Shown here: positions 8,587 to 18,112 of the stretch, in pieces
How positions within the stretch are numbered: the stretch's first letter is position 1
Layout: each line of letters starts with the position of its first letter
From: a virus
Reading direction: 5' to 3' (one strand)
Virus record (IMG/VR): IMGVR_UViG_3300013094_000017
Coordinates: 186,001 to 250,000 of that record
Length of the DNA stretch: 64,000 bases
Translations under genes and position numbers: made by a program
Notes under the pieces: model-generated
Seen by the model: the letters and a program-made list of their open reading frames with translations, nothing else
The model's database searches: none
Told to the model about the DNA's origin: nothing

Positions 8587-9786
8587 ATGGCCAATGCTTT
8601 CGTAAATTTTCTTAGTGAAGCTGTAAATGCTTCCGGTAATCTTAGAGACTATCAACATGCTAGTAGATTGTATGTTAATAATTTCTACGACCTTGCTCCG
8701 AAGGCAGGGTGGATTTACTATGTGGTAATGAATGTTAATCCTGCAATAGCTGGGACAATCACTGATCCAGCAGTATCAGCAGCCTTTCAAACTTGGTATG
8801 CTAGATATCACGGTAGTGTGGGATTACTGGCTAAACAAGCAGATCTACCAAAGTTCACAATAGAAACAGAAGTATTAAATCAATACAACAGAAAGACAGT
8901 AATTCAAAAAAAGATTAATTACAATCCATTAAGTTTCACATTCCATGATGATATGGCTAATGCTACAACTAACCTATGGAAGAGTTATTATCAATATTAC
9001 TTTTCAGATAGTCTAGGTGCTAGCAATTCGGGAATCTCTACTTCAATTGTTCCAAAATATGTAGATACCAAGTACCAAGATACAAATGTAAATCAATACG
9101 GTTTAAACAACGGACAGACAGTTCCTTTCTTTATTTCAATTGACATGTATCAGTTAAATCGACAACAATTTACATCATTCAAAATTGTCAATCCGATAGT
9201 TAAAGAATGGGCGCATGATCAATTAGATCAAACACAAGGTAATAGAGTAATGTCAAGTAAGATGACTGTGGAATATGAAACAGTTATATATAATACCGAT
9301 CCTACTAATTTCAGCAGTTTACAAAATCCAGGATTCGCTGCCAGTCATTACGATAATACACCTAGTCCGTTAAGTATTGGCGGAGTAGGCACTAACAGTA
9401 TATTAGGCCCAGGCGGCATTATGGCAGGTGCTAGCGATGTATTTGGATCATTAGCCAACATCGGATCAGCAAGTCCATTAGACATATTAAATACCGCTAT
9501 CAAAGGCGCAAACCTAGTGAGAAATGCTAAGAGTATTTCCAGTGCAGGGATATCACAAGAAGCTAGCGGATTGGTAACAGGAGTGCTAGGTAACATCAGT
9601 GCAACTCCAGCAGGAGTAGTAAACTTAGATGGGACTATTTCACAGGTACCTGCTAGTAATAGAATATCTCAAGGTGTATCGCAATCAGCAGCCGGAATAC
9701 AGCAGGTAATAAGCCCAGCTGGAGTAAATCTACCGTCAATCGGCGGATCTACTAACATAGTGTCTGCTATCGCTAAAATATTATAG
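8587..9786 (+). CDS. 54: Baseplate tail-tube initiator, gp54-like
   Basis: 399 aa from the ATG at 8587; a TTG in the same frame at 8569 lies inside the terminator and promoter and is rejected. The first 250 residues are tube-like strands (LPKFTIETEVLNQYNRKTVI; KINYNPLSFTFHDDM; PFFISIDMYQLNR; KMTVEYETVIY). The C-terminal 130 residues are small-residue repeats ending in AKIL, resembling the T4 gp54 tail. gp54 caps the baseplate hub and nucleates tube polymerisation. gp48, a related protein, is the alternative. Confidence 0.55.
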   Translation: MANAFVNFLSEAVNASGNLRDYQHASRLYVNNFYDLAPKAGWIYYVVMNVNPAIAGTITDPAVSAAFQTWYARYHGSVGLLAKQADLPKFTIETEVLNQYNRKTVIQKKINYNPLSFTFHDDMANATTNLWKSYYQYYFSDSLGASNSGISTSIVPKYVDTKYQDTNVNQYGLNNGQTVPFFISIDMYQLNRQQFTSFKIVNPIVKEWAHDQLDQTQGNRVMSSKMTVEYETVIYNTDPTNFSSLQNPGFAASHYDNTPSPLSIGGVGTNSILGPGGIMAGASDVFGSLANIGSASPLDILNTAIKGANLVRNAKSISSAGISQEASGLVTGVLGNISATPAGVVNLDGTISQVPASNRISQGVSQSAAGIQQVISPAGVNLPSIGGSTNIVSAIAKIL

Positions 9787-9794
9787 GATATAAC

Positions 9795-10178
9795 ATGGCT
9801 GTAACATATAACAACGTACCTAAAGCACCTGCATCGTCGGCATCTAGTTCAGACCAAACCGTACAGGCATTTGATCAATATTATCAAACTCCTATCGCAT
9901 TAAACAATAATGACCTAGTAGCAATGACTGGATTCTTTGAGAAGCGAGGATTTGGAGTAGATTCAGCAGAGTCAACTGCATTGGTAATCCTACAACAGGC
10001 CAAGAAAGATGGGTTTAGTGCCATGCAGGTGATGGATACGTTATCTGGGTTGAACCCTGTAGAAATTAGTGCCCTAGTTGCTGAGATCTTAAATTACAAT
10101 AGATTTAAAACCAGCAGTCTTGGTACATCGCAGAATTATGCACCGTCATCGGAAGTTACAAGAAATATTATAGCATGA
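9795..10178 (+). CDS. Conserved virion protein of T4-like phages
   Basis: 127 aa: a Ser/Ala-rich N-terminus, then a compact helical domain (LVAMTGFFEKRGFG; AESTALVILQQAKKDG; MQVMDTLSG; EISALVAEILNYNR) of a kind I recall next to tail and head-completion genes in T4-like marine phages, where it is annotated as structural. The start overlaps nothing; the end overlaps the gp4 ATG by 4 bp, suggesting translational coupling. Function unknown. Confidence 0.7.
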   Translation: MAVTYNNVPKAPASSASSSDQTVQAFDQYYQTPIALNNNDLVAMTGFFEKRGFGVDSAESTALVILQQAKKDGFSAMQVMDTLSGLNPVEISALVAEILNYNRFKTSSLGTSQNYAPSSEVTRNIIA

Positions 10179-10615
10179 GTTTAAAGTTTAGCCAAGGTGT
10201 TTATAAGGTAAAGAATCCTGAAAAATATGTAGGGTTAGGAAATCCTCGCTATCGCAGTTCGTGGGAAATATCCGTTATGAAGATGTGCGATGAAAATCCT
10301 GCCATCGTACAATGGGCCAGTGAAAGTGTTAAGATACCTTATAGAGATCCACTAACAGGCAAGGCAACAGTGTATGTACCAGACTTCCTTGTGGTGTTCG
10401 TGGACAACAAGAATAAGAAACGTGCTGAACTTTGGGAAGTAAAACCAATCAACCAAACTTTACTCGAGAAGGTAGGAAAGAATAAGTACAATCAAGCACA
10501 GTTCGTTAAGAACCAAGTGAAATGGGCAGCAGCTAAGAACTGGTGCAAACAGAATGGCCTAACATTTAGGATCATTACAGAACACGATTTATATCATCAA
10601 GGTAAAAAACTATGA
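10175..10615 (+). CDS. 4: Head completion protein gp4
   Basis: A 146-aa protein of the gp4/gp50 family (T4 gp4 is 150 aa), which finishes packaged heads and has a TnsA/restriction-endonuclease-like fold. Visible motifs are NPRYRSSWEISVMKMCDENP, VYVPDFLVVF and ELWEVKPINQ, corresponding to the E...PDF...EVK nuclease core. Coupled by 4-bp overlaps to the gene before it and to gp16 after it. Confidence 0.85.
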   Translation: MSLKFSQGVYKVKNPEKYVGLGNPRYRSSWEISVMKMCDENPAIVQWASESVKIPYRDPLTGKATVYVPDFLVVFVDNKNKKRAELWEVKPINQTLLEKVGKNKYNQAQFVKNQVKWAAAKNWCKQNGLTFRIITEHDLYHQGKKL

Positions 10616-11088
10616 CTAAGAAATTAGAAGAGATCTTAGATATCAACCAAAAAGAAGAAACAGTAATTCCTTTATCAGAAGCACCAAAGGCACAGCCGAT
10701 CTTAGATCTACAAGAAAAGCTAGAAGAATTTGATAAGATTTCAGCAGCCTTGCCTAGAGTTAAAGGCCTCGGCGATATGGCAGATGATGAACTAGATGCT
10801 CTGGCTAATAAAGCAGAACAAGCATACGATGATCTAATGGATCTAGGCATGAATGTTGATGCACGCTATGGTTCAAAAATGTTTGAAGTAGCGGCAAATA
10901 TGCTTAATGCGGCTATTACAGCAAAGACAAATAAGATTGAAAAGAAACTTAAAATGGTTGATTTGCAGTTAAAGAAATACAATATTGACAAGAAAACTGC
11001 ACAAGATAACGGTACTGAAGTGCAGGGCGAAGGGTATATACTTACCGATCGTAACAGCATATTAGAGAAACTTAAGAATCTTAAATAA
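10612..11088 (+). CDS. 16: Terminase small subunit gp16
   Basis: A 158-aa, mostly helical, highly charged protein (T4 gp16 is 164 aa). The central coiled coil (DDELDALANKAEQAYDDLMD; AANMLNAAITAKTNKIEKKL) matches the oligomerisation core of T4-type small terminases, which recognise DNA and stimulate gp17. Genomic place between gp4 and gp17 supports the call. Confidence 0.75.
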   Translation: MTKKLEEILDINQKEETVIPLSEAPKAQPILDLQEKLEEFDKISAALPRVKGLGDMADDELDALANKAEQAYDDLMDLGMNVDARYGSKMFEVAANMLNAAITAKTNKIEKKLKMVDLQLKKYNIDKKTAQDNGTEVQGEGYILTDRNSILEKLKNLK

Positions 11089-11111
11089 ATAAAGCATAGG
11101 AACAAACAACC

Positions 11112-11726
11112 ATGACTAAACAATTTAAAGACTATCTAGCAGAAAGCACACGCAAATACGATTTCCGAATCAAAATTGCAGGTGAAGTATCTGCTGATAA
11201 AGAAGCACTTATTAAAGCATTGCTTGGAAAATTTCAATTAGCAGAATTTAAGAAAGCAGGAGTTACTCCAATTCAGGAGTTGCCATTAGACTTTCCTAAG
11301 ATTAAAAATGCTAGTGTGAATATCTATGAAGTAACATTAGATTATCCGGCTACACAGTGGGAACTATCAGAATACATTTGCGCCAATGCAAATATTGTTC
11401 CAGAATCAATTGTAGTGCGTCGCCCACACGAAGCATTAGAAGAATATCAACAACCGCAAGAAGCTCGCACAGAAGCACTATTAACAGATAGTGAATATAA
11501 AGAATCACCAAATGCTAACTTTGATGACTACTATGGCGACAAATACAACACAGGCTTCGTTAAAGAACTTAACGATATCTTAAAATTACAACGCAAAGAA
11601 CGCGGTGAAGAAATCCCAGAATCTAAAGCAGACGATGTTATTAAGAATCCAGGCAAAACTTCAAATGAAATTCCACAATACAAAAATAGTCCAATCAAAC
11701 AAACAGACTATGATCCAAGGAAATAA
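11112..11726 (+). CDS. Putative head-targeted protein with CTS-like N-terminus
   Basis: A 204-aa protein of unknown function. The first 11 residues, MTKQFKDYLAE, resemble the T4 capsid-targeting sequence (MKTYQEFIAE) and end in a gp21-protease-type site (L-A-E). Residues 18-100 form an alpha/beta domain (FRIKIAGEVSADKEALIKAL; SVNIYEVTLDYPATQWELSE) with a ferredoxin-like look; the rest is polar and probably disordered. It sits between the two terminase genes with a Shine-Dalgarno site AGGAAC. Confidence 0.6.
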   Translation: MTKQFKDYLAESTRKYDFRIKIAGEVSADKEALIKALLGKFQLAEFKKAGVTPIQELPLDFPKIKNASVNIYEVTLDYPATQWELSEYICANANIVPESIVVRRPHEALEEYQQPQEARTEALLTDSEYKESPNANFDDYYGDKYNTGFVKELNDILKLQRKERGEEIPESKADDVIKNPGKTSNEIPQYKNSPIKQTDYDPRK

Positions 11727-11728
11727 TT

Positions 11729-13312
11729 ATGAACATGAACGATTTATTAAAAAAACTAGCCGGCTTAGATACTAAGAAAACTTCAGTATTGAAAGAAAGC
11801 GTTAACGAACGCGGTATGTCTATGAATGTAGATGAATGGGAAACAGATCCTGCTGCACACGATCAAGAGTTAATTGACTCATGGCATGATCAGGTAGTTG
11901 ATGCTTTAAATCAATACGAAATTGATGGCCCGCTATCGGATAAAGAATTAGAAGAACTTTGTCGCGCAGTGTCTAGTGATCTAAACGATGAAGTAGATCA
12001 CAAAACTGTTCATAAAATTATTGCAGGTGAATTAGACCAACGTGAACACGATCATGCTAATGATGGGTCATATGACAGCAGTGATGATGCAGCGGCATTG
12101 GCATCAGCAGGTCACGGCAGTGATGAAGATTACGGCACTTATGAAGAAGGTGCAGAGTTTGGCGCATACGATTACGAACAACTAGCACAAGCAGTATACG
12201 ATAAGATCCCACACTTAGATACCAGTGGAAGAGCTGCTGAACTTATCAGCACAGGACACATCTTTGCTAAAAAAATGTTTGGTGATAAAGAAGCCAACTA
12301 TTTGTTTAGACACGAAGACTTCCCTGCAGACTTCGTAAGTTCATATTCATATCTACAAAAACAACACGCAGGAAAAGAAAGCGCAGGTGCTCAAGGTGAC
12401 GTCGGTGGCGCACACGGTGAAGAAACAATCAGCCCAGTACATGGAGAAAGTATGGAAAAAGATCTATCAATGGAAAGTTTAAGAGTACTTTCTGGCTTGA
12501 ACAAAGCAATCAATGAATGTGGTATCCCATCTGCAATGGGCGCAAGCACACCGGCAAGTATTAATATTACCGCTGCCAATGGTTCAGAACTAACTGGAAT
12601 GTTAAAAGACATTATGAATTTAGCTGGCGTACAACAAGTTACTCCGCAACACATGCCGATTGATGTAATAGCATCTCCGGCAGAAGTTGATCATATGCCA
12701 GTAGCACAACACGAACCAGATATGGCCACGCTTATCAAAGCAGTCGACCAACCAGAAGCAAATACTGATAGCATGAATGATCATGAAGAAGAAACAGACG
12801 AATCAAGTGGCGAGAAAGAAGAGAATCGTCCTTGGGATTCTAGCCCACACGAAAAGATTCGTCAAGACGGTGTTCGTAAATTTGGTGATTCAAATTCAGG
12901 AGATGGTAAAGGACGTATTGGTACACAACCAAACGCACGTACAACAGAATCAGTTGCAGAACGTTTATACTCTGAATATAAAAAATTCGTAGCAGAAGCC
13001 GCAGCAGACGAACCAGCAGCTCCGGATGCAGATGCTATTGCTAAACGTAAACGTCTACAAGCAATTAAAGATCGTCAAGAAGATGCAGCAGCAGAAAAAT
13101 CATATAAGAAAGATAGCAATGTTCGCGTGCATCATGCTAAACACGATGATGCTGATATGGACGAAGGATACGATAGCCGTGATGCATATCAAAAGTCTGA
13201 TCCTAAACATCCAGATTTCAAAAAGAACTTTGAAAAGTATCATGCAGCAAATTCTCATAAATCAAGATCAGATGCACTAGCTGATTTTGTTAAGAAGATG
13301 AAATCAAGATAA
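11729..13312 (+). CDS. Large acidic protein, probably virion or prohead associated
   Basis: 527 aa, very acidic and His-rich, with few hydrophobic segments, so largely disordered. An ordered part at about residues 145-215 (YDYEQLAQAVYDKI; GRAAELISTGHIFAKKMFG; NYLFRHEDFPADFVSSYSY) is helical. Its place among packaging genes and its composition fit a scaffold-like or encapsidated protein. No enzyme motif seen. ATG at 11729 or 11735 is possible. Followed by a strong terminator. Confidence 0.65.
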   Translation: MNMNDLLKKLAGLDTKKTSVLKESVNERGMSMNVDEWETDPAAHDQELIDSWHDQVVDALNQYEIDGPLSDKELEELCRAVSSDLNDEVDHKTVHKIIAGELDQREHDHANDGSYDSSDDAAALASAGHGSDEDYGTYEEGAEFGAYDYEQLAQAVYDKIPHLDTSGRAAELISTGHIFAKKMFGDKEANYLFRHEDFPADFVSSYSYLQKQHAGKESAGAQGDVGGAHGEETISPVHGESMEKDLSMESLRVLSGLNKAINECGIPSAMGASTPASINITAANGSELTGMLKDIMNLAGVQQVTPQHMPIDVIASPAEVDHMPVAQHEPDMATLIKAVDQPEANTDSMNDHEEETDESSGEKEENRPWDSSPHEKIRQDGVRKFGDSNSGDGKGRIGTQPNARTTESVAERLYSEYKKFVAEAAADEPAAPDADAIAKRKRLQAIKDRQEDAAAEKSYKKDSNVRVHHAKHDDADMDEGYDSRDAYQKSDPKHPDFKKNFEKYHAANSHKSRSDALADFVKKMKSR

Positions 13313-13333
13313 TACCTTAGACATAGTCAACCA

Positions 13334-13360
13334 AATAGCCTCTACGGAGGCTATTTTTTT
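13334..13360 (+). terminator. Intrinsic terminator before gp17
   Basis: A 9-bp stem AATAGCCTC/GAGGCTATT with TACG loop, then a T-run. It ends the gp16 unit. Confidence 0.88.
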
Positions 13361-13362
13361 CA

Positions 13363-13369
13363 TTAAATA
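13363..13369 (+). promoter_or_regulatory. Late promoter, gp17
   Basis: TTAAATA ends 5 nt before the gp17 ATG; no Shine-Dalgarno site. Confidence 0.65.
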
Positions 13370-13374
13370 AACAT

Positions 13375-14964
13375 ATGGCAAGTAAATCATTAGACGGTAA
13401 CCTAGTAAAGAAAGCACACTCTACTCAGAAGTATACCAATCAACAAATTGAAGACCTTCTAAAGTGTAGCGATCCTAGTACGGGTCCGGCATATTTTCTA
13501 GCAAACTTTTTCTTTATACAGCATCCTACTAAAGGTAAGATCTCGTATAAAGCATTCCAATATCAGGAAGAATTATTAGAAAGCTATCACTCACATAGAT
13601 TCAGTGTAAACATGCTAGGTCGTCAGATGGGTAAAACGACCACTGCCGTGGGATATCTCTTATGGTATGCTATGTTTGTTGACAACAGCACTATCTTAAT
13701 TGCCGCACACAAATACACAGGTGCTAAAGAAATTATGCAACGCTTACGCTACGCATATGAAACTTGCCCAGATCATATTCGATGCGGTGTTACAAGTTAC
13801 AATAAAGAATCAATTGAATTTGACAACGGTAGCCGCATAGTAGCACAGACAACAACAGAAACAACAGGTCGTGGTATGTCACTATCACTACTATACTGTG
13901 ATGAGTTTGCGTTCGTTCCACCTAACGTAGCTTCTGAGTTTTGGACTTCAATATCTCCTACACTAGCCACAGGTGGTAAGGCTATTATTACAAGTACTCC
14001 AAACAGTGATGAAGATCAATTTGCACAGATTTGGAATGAAGCTAATAAGCGATTTGACGAATACGGTAACGAAACTGAAGTAGGACGTAACGGCTTTGCT
14101 CCTTACATGGCTATTTGGAATCAGCATCCAGATCGCGATGAAAAATGGAAAGCAGAAGAAATGTCGCGTGTGGGCGAAGAACGTTTCCGCCGTGAACATA
14201 ATTGCGAATTCTTAATCTTCGACGAAACCTTGGTTAACGCTATTAGCCTTTCTGATATGGAAGGCAGAGAACCTATTATGAAAATGGGGCAAGCACGTTG
14301 GTACAAGAAAATCAATCCTGCTAGCACATACATTGTATCATTAGATCCTAGCCTGGGCACAGGTGGAGATTATGCTGCTATTGAGATCTTAGAAGTACCT
14401 AGTATGGAACAAGTAGGTGAGTGGCATCATAATATGACACCCGTACAAGCACAAGCCCGTATACTACGAGACCTATTAAAGTATATCGAAGATCAATGTT
14501 CCTTACAGGGTGTTACCCCGAGCATTTATTATTCTATCGAAAACAATACAGTAGGCGAAGCTGCCTTGGTTGCTATTAATGAATTAGGTGAAGAATCATA
14601 CCCCGGCATGTTCTTAAGCGAGCCGATTAAGAAAGGACACGTTCGTCGTTTTCGTAAAGGATTTAACACAACACATTCGGCTAAAATCAATGCCTGTGCC
14701 AAACTAAAACAACTAATCGAATCACGCCAGCTTAAGGTGTACAGTAAGACCTTAATTAGCGAACTCAAAACATTTGTGGCTGCAGGTATTACCTACAAAG
14801 CCAAAACAGGACAGCACGACGACTTAGTTTCAAGCCTGTTGCTGGCCATGCGTATGATATTAATACTGCAAGATTGGGATCCAAGCATCTATGAAAAGAT
14901 GCGAGATCATACAGGGTTAGAGGAACACGATCTTCCTATGCCTATCTATATCAGCTCTTACTAA
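13375..14964 (+). CDS. 17: Terminase large subunit gp17
   Basis: A 529-aa packaging motor. N-terminal ATPase: Walker A LGRQMGKTTT at residues 81-90, Walker B LLYCDEFAF near 170. C-terminal RNase H-like nuclease: YIVSLDPSLGTGGDYAA near 318 (first Asp), SIENNT, and GQHDDLVSSLL near 482 (last Asp pair). These are the standard TerL motifs. T4 gp17 is 610 aa, so this is a compact version. Leaderless late promoter upstream; its own small subunit gp16 lies 2.3 kb earlier. Confidence 0.97.
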   Translation: MASKSLDGNLVKKAHSTQKYTNQQIEDLLKCSDPSTGPAYFLANFFFIQHPTKGKISYKAFQYQEELLESYHSHRFSVNMLGRQMGKTTTAVGYLLWYAMFVDNSTILIAAHKYTGAKEIMQRLRYAYETCPDHIRCGVTSYNKESIEFDNGSRIVAQTTTETTGRGMSLSLLYCDEFAFVPPNVASEFWTSISPTLATGGKAIITSTPNSDEDQFAQIWNEANKRFDEYGNETEVGRNGFAPYMAIWNQHPDRDEKWKAEEMSRVGEERFRREHNCEFLIFDETLVNAISLSDMEGREPIMKMGQARWYKKINPASTYIVSLDPSLGTGGDYAAIEILEVPSMEQVGEWHHNMTPVQAQARILRDLLKYIEDQCSLQGVTPSIYYSIENNTVGEAALVAINELGEESYPGMFLSEPIKKGHVRRFRKGFNTTHSAKINACAKLKQLIESRQLKVYSKTLISELKTFVAAGITYKAKTGQHDDLVSSLLLAMRMILILQDWDPSIYEKMRDHTGLEEHDLPMPIYISSY

Positions 14965-14967
14965 ATA
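14961..14967 (+). promoter_or_regulatory. Late promoter
   Basis: CTAAATA, formed across the end of gp17 (TAC TAA ATA), 6 nt before the next ATG. Confidence 0.6.
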
Positions 14968-14973
14968 TACATT

Positions 14974-16944
14974 ATGGACGCTATCAATTTAATATCACAA
15001 GATTTATTCGACAAGGTGCGTAGCCGCTATTCTAACCTAGAAATGGGTGACGAAGATGGCAACGTAACGTCAGATCCTCGCGAAGCACGCTTTTTTGACT
15101 TTGATTACACTGTTGAAGGTAACAATATAGGCCGTGTTAGTATTTCAATCAACGAGCGCGGATCACTTAAAGTATTCTACGGACAAGGTATCTTAGAAGG
15201 TACTGATCCAATAACACAAGAAATGTGGTTTGATTTCTTAAGAGAAATGCGATTATTTGCCAAACGTAGATTAATGCGTTTTGATACACGCGATATTACC
15301 AAGTCCAATTTAGATAAAAACGATTTTCAATACCTAGCAAACACAGGGTCAAAGGAAGAGAACATGTCAGAAAGCAAAATGTACGGTAGCTCAAAAAGCA
15401 GTTACCTCCCACTAGAAAAAACACGCCTAATTATCCGTCACAACAAAGCAGTTGACGAAGAACAACGTGGATCACGTAGCCGCAACATCAACGCATTATA
15501 CGTTGAAAATGCCGAAGGCGAGCGTTTCAAATATCCATATATTCATCTAGCAGGTGCCAAAGCCATGCAACGCCATGTGGCCAACGGCGGTCGTCCGTAC
15601 GATGAGTGTGGCAATGCTATTATTAAAATGAGTGAACAGATTGCTCAGTTAAATGCTTTCAAACGTCACGTTGGTAAACATGATAGCATGCACAATGAAG
15701 CAAACGATATCATGGAAAAAGCCAGCATGAAGCTAGAACACCTACGTGGGCAGATCAATGCTTTATGCAAACAAGGACACTACGAAAGTTGGAAAGAAAG
15801 TTATATTCCAGAAGAAGGTGGCGAGATTGGCAACATTGATCAAGCAACTATGGAAAACTACAAGAGCAAATTTACAGTTAGTACATTTGCTGAAGACCTA
15901 GCACAGTACTTCCCACTTATACACTCTATTATGCAAGAAGCAGGTACAGTTGATTTAGATGACTATGTAGGCGAAGCTAAAGAAGAATATTGCGATAGTT
16001 GCGATAAAGTTATTAGCAAATGCACCTGCGATGAAGACGACCTAGACGAGCATGTAGGATTTGATGCATTTGAATCATGGGCTAACGCAGTAACTGAAGG
16101 CAAACTAACAGATGACGAAATTGCTAATTTGAAAGATTTGATCAGTGGCCAAGACTTTACTCTAGGAGTAGACGGTACTAATGCTATTGAATCATTACAG
16201 GATATCGGTATTGATGATCCTGATCTACTCGCAGCATTGGCAGAATTAGCCAACGTAAATTCAGAAGCAGATCCAAAACCAACTATTGGCGCATGGTTAA
16301 GTAAATTCGATCCAGATGCTGCTCACGCATTAGGATTAGAACATGAACAGTCTGCTGCCCCTGCTCCGGAAGAAGCACCAGCTGAAGAAGAAGGCTATGA
16401 AGATCATATGGCCACAAACAAATTTGCACATTATAATAAAATGAAAACAGCAGGTGCAAAACCAAAAGAGCCAAATTTAAGTGTGGGTCAAAAACTTAAG
16501 AGTATTGTTAAAGGTGCTCAAGCATGGGTTAACAATAAACCAGATAGCGACAGTGATTTGGATCTTGGTGAAGAAGATGAAATCGGTGGCGAAATGCCAC
16601 AAGAAGAAGTTACTCTACAAGATATTGCCGAAATGGTTAAGAGCTTCTATGATAGAGAAACTAAGAAGTTTCCACTAGGCAAAACCGGTGTTGTTACTAA
16701 AGTACGTAAAGAGATGGGCGACAATGCTGCCGAATTAGCAGAACGTTTAGTGGACCATTTAGAAGATACCTGCGATGAAGAGCAACAAAACGATATGGCA
16801 CTTGAACCAAACGATAGTCAAAGCCCAATACACGGCGGAGAACCACGCAGCCCAGAAACAGATGACAGAGGTTGGTTTGGTCACGACGAGGTAGAACAAG
16901 AAGCATTTGAAGATATTCTACGTTTATCAGGCATCAAAAAATAA
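14974..16944 (+). CDS. Large conserved phage protein, function unknown
   Basis: 656 aa. Residues 1-130 form an alpha/beta domain (FFDFDYTVEGNNIGRVSISI; LKVFYGQGILEG; MWFDFLREMRLFAKRRLMRF). Residues 140-320 are helical with basic patches. A CDSC...CTC cysteine cluster near residue 345 could bind zinc. The C-terminal half is acidic and looks disordered, with a late helical piece (LQDIAEMVKSFYDRETKKF). Late promoter and place between gp17 and gp32 suggest a virion-associated or packaging role, but no function can be read from the sequence. Confidence 0.65.
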   Translation: MDAINLISQDLFDKVRSRYSNLEMGDEDGNVTSDPREARFFDFDYTVEGNNIGRVSISINERGSLKVFYGQGILEGTDPITQEMWFDFLREMRLFAKRRLMRFDTRDITKSNLDKNDFQYLANTGSKEENMSESKMYGSSKSSYLPLEKTRLIIRHNKAVDEEQRGSRSRNINALYVENAEGERFKYPYIHLAGAKAMQRHVANGGRPYDECGNAIIKMSEQIAQLNAFKRHVGKHDSMHNEANDIMEKASMKLEHLRGQINALCKQGHYESWKESYIPEEGGEIGNIDQATMENYKSKFTVSTFAEDLAQYFPLIHSIMQEAGTVDLDDYVGEAKEEYCDSCDKVISKCTCDEDDLDEHVGFDAFESWANAVTEGKLTDDEIANLKDLISGQDFTLGVDGTNAIESLQDIGIDDPDLLAALAELANVNSEADPKPTIGAWLSKFDPDAAHALGLEHEQSAAPAPEEAPAEEEGYEDHMATNKFAHYNKMKTAGAKPKEPNLSVGQKLKSIVKGAQAWVNNKPDSDSDLDLGEEDEIGGEMPQEEVTLQDIAEMVKSFYDRETKKFPLGKTGVVTKVRKEMGDNAAELAERLVDHLEDTCDEEQQNDMALEPNDSQSPIHGGEPRSPETDDRGWFGHDEVEQEAFEDILRLSGIKK

Positions 16945-16968
16945 CCGAAAATAATTGTCAATTAACCA

Positions 16969-16998
16969 TTGACATGATAAATAAAGCTGTGTTATAGT
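16969..16998 (+). promoter_or_regulatory. Promoter of gp32
   Basis: TTGACA at 16969, 18-bp spacer, TATAGT at 16993. The -35 is half of a 7-bp inverted repeat TGTCAAT/ATTGACA. A GATAAATAAAG late-type box lies inside the spacer, so early and late transcription could both start here. The 80-nt leader could carry autoregulation as for T4 gp32; no pseudoknot was established. Confidence 0.7.
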
Positions 16999-17079
16999 TA
17001 ACGCTATGCACAGTTTTTTCTTTTAGTCAGTTGGCTTTAAGAGAATGGCACATTAAATTTTATAATAAGGAAAATCATT

Positions 17080-18102
17080 ATGGCAACACTCGCAGAAATC
17101 AGAGCAAAACTTCAAGCATCAAGTCAACAAAACGGCGACCGTCAAGGTGGCGGTGACAACGCAATTTACCCACATTGGAATATCGCAGAAGGAACAAACG
17201 CAACCGTACGTTTCTTACCTGACGCAGATCCAAACAACACTTTCTTCTGGATCGAACGAGCAATGATCAAATTGCCTTTCGCAGGAGTTAAAGGTGAAAC
17301 AAATAGTAAACCAGTAACTGTACAAGTACCTTGTATGGAAATGTGGGGCGAAACTTGTCCAATCTTAACTGAAGTACGTCCTTGGTTTAAGGATAAGAGT
17401 TTAGAAGAACAAGGTCGTAAGTACTGGAAAAAGAAATCATATCTATTCCAAGGCTTTGTGGTAGATAGTAGCTATCAAGAAACTGGTACACCACCAGCAA
17501 ATCCAATCCGTCGATTCATTATCGGAAGTCAAATCTTTAATATCGTTAAGGCAGCATTGCTTGACCCAGATATGGAAGAATTGCCAACAGATTATGTACG
17601 TGGCGTTGATTTCAAAATCACTAAGACATCGAAAGGTGGCTATGCAGATTACTCAACTTCAAATTGGGCTCGTCGTGAACGTGCGTTAAGCGAAGAAGAA
17701 TTGTCAGCAATTAAGACAAACAACTTGTTTAATCTCAAGGACTTCTTACCTAAGAAACCAGGTGATGTAGAACTTCAAGTTATGAAAGAAATGTTTGAAG
17801 CATCAGTAGATGGTGAAGCATATGACGCAGATCGTTGGGGTCAATACTTTAAACCTAGTGGTTACAATGCTCCAGCAGGCTCAGCAGCAGCGGCTCCAGT
17901 AGCTGAAAGTGCACCGGCAGCAGTGGCAGCACCTGTAGTTAAGGCAGCACCAATTCCTGAAATCAATGAAGATGAAGATTTACCATTTGACGCAGATGCT
18001 CCAGTAGCAACAGCCAGCGCACCTACTCCAACAGGTAGTGACAGTGCTAGCTCACGTGCTCAAGACATCTTAGCAGCAATCCGCAATCGCTCACAAGCGT
18101 AA
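17080..18102 (+). CDS. 32: Single-stranded DNA-binding protein gp32
   Basis: A 340-aa SSB (T4 gp32 is 301 aa). The basic N-terminal B domain is followed by the OB core (NATVRFLPDADPNNTFFWIE; KKKSYLFQGFVVDSSYQETG; NPIRRFIIGSQIFNIVKAAL) and an acidic, Ala/Pro-rich C-terminal tail (EINEDEDLPFDADAP) that recruits replication and recombination proteins. In T4 gp32 the core carries a zinc ion bound by His-Cys3; only two Cys (CMEMWGETC) are seen here, so zinc binding is doubtful. Head of the recombination cluster. Confidence 0.93.
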   Translation: MATLAEIRAKLQASSQQNGDRQGGGDNAIYPHWNIAEGTNATVRFLPDADPNNTFFWIERAMIKLPFAGVKGETNSKPVTVQVPCMEMWGETCPILTEVRPWFKDKSLEEQGRKYWKKKSYLFQGFVVDSSYQETGTPPANPIRRFIIGSQIFNIVKAALLDPDMEELPTDYVRGVDFKITKTSKGGYADYSTSNWARRERALSEEELSAIKTNNLFNLKDFLPKKPGDVELQVMKEMFEASVDGEAYDADRWGQYFKPSGYNAPAGSAAAAPVAESAPAAVAAPVVKAAPIPEINEDEDLPFDADAPVATASAPTPTGSDSASSRAQDILAAIRNRSQA

Positions 18103-18112
18103 GGGGTGCTAA

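Noticed and set aside
12777-12992. 71-aa and 84-aa ORFs inside the acidic protein gene
   Set aside because: Alternative-frame shadows of a repetitive acidic coding region.
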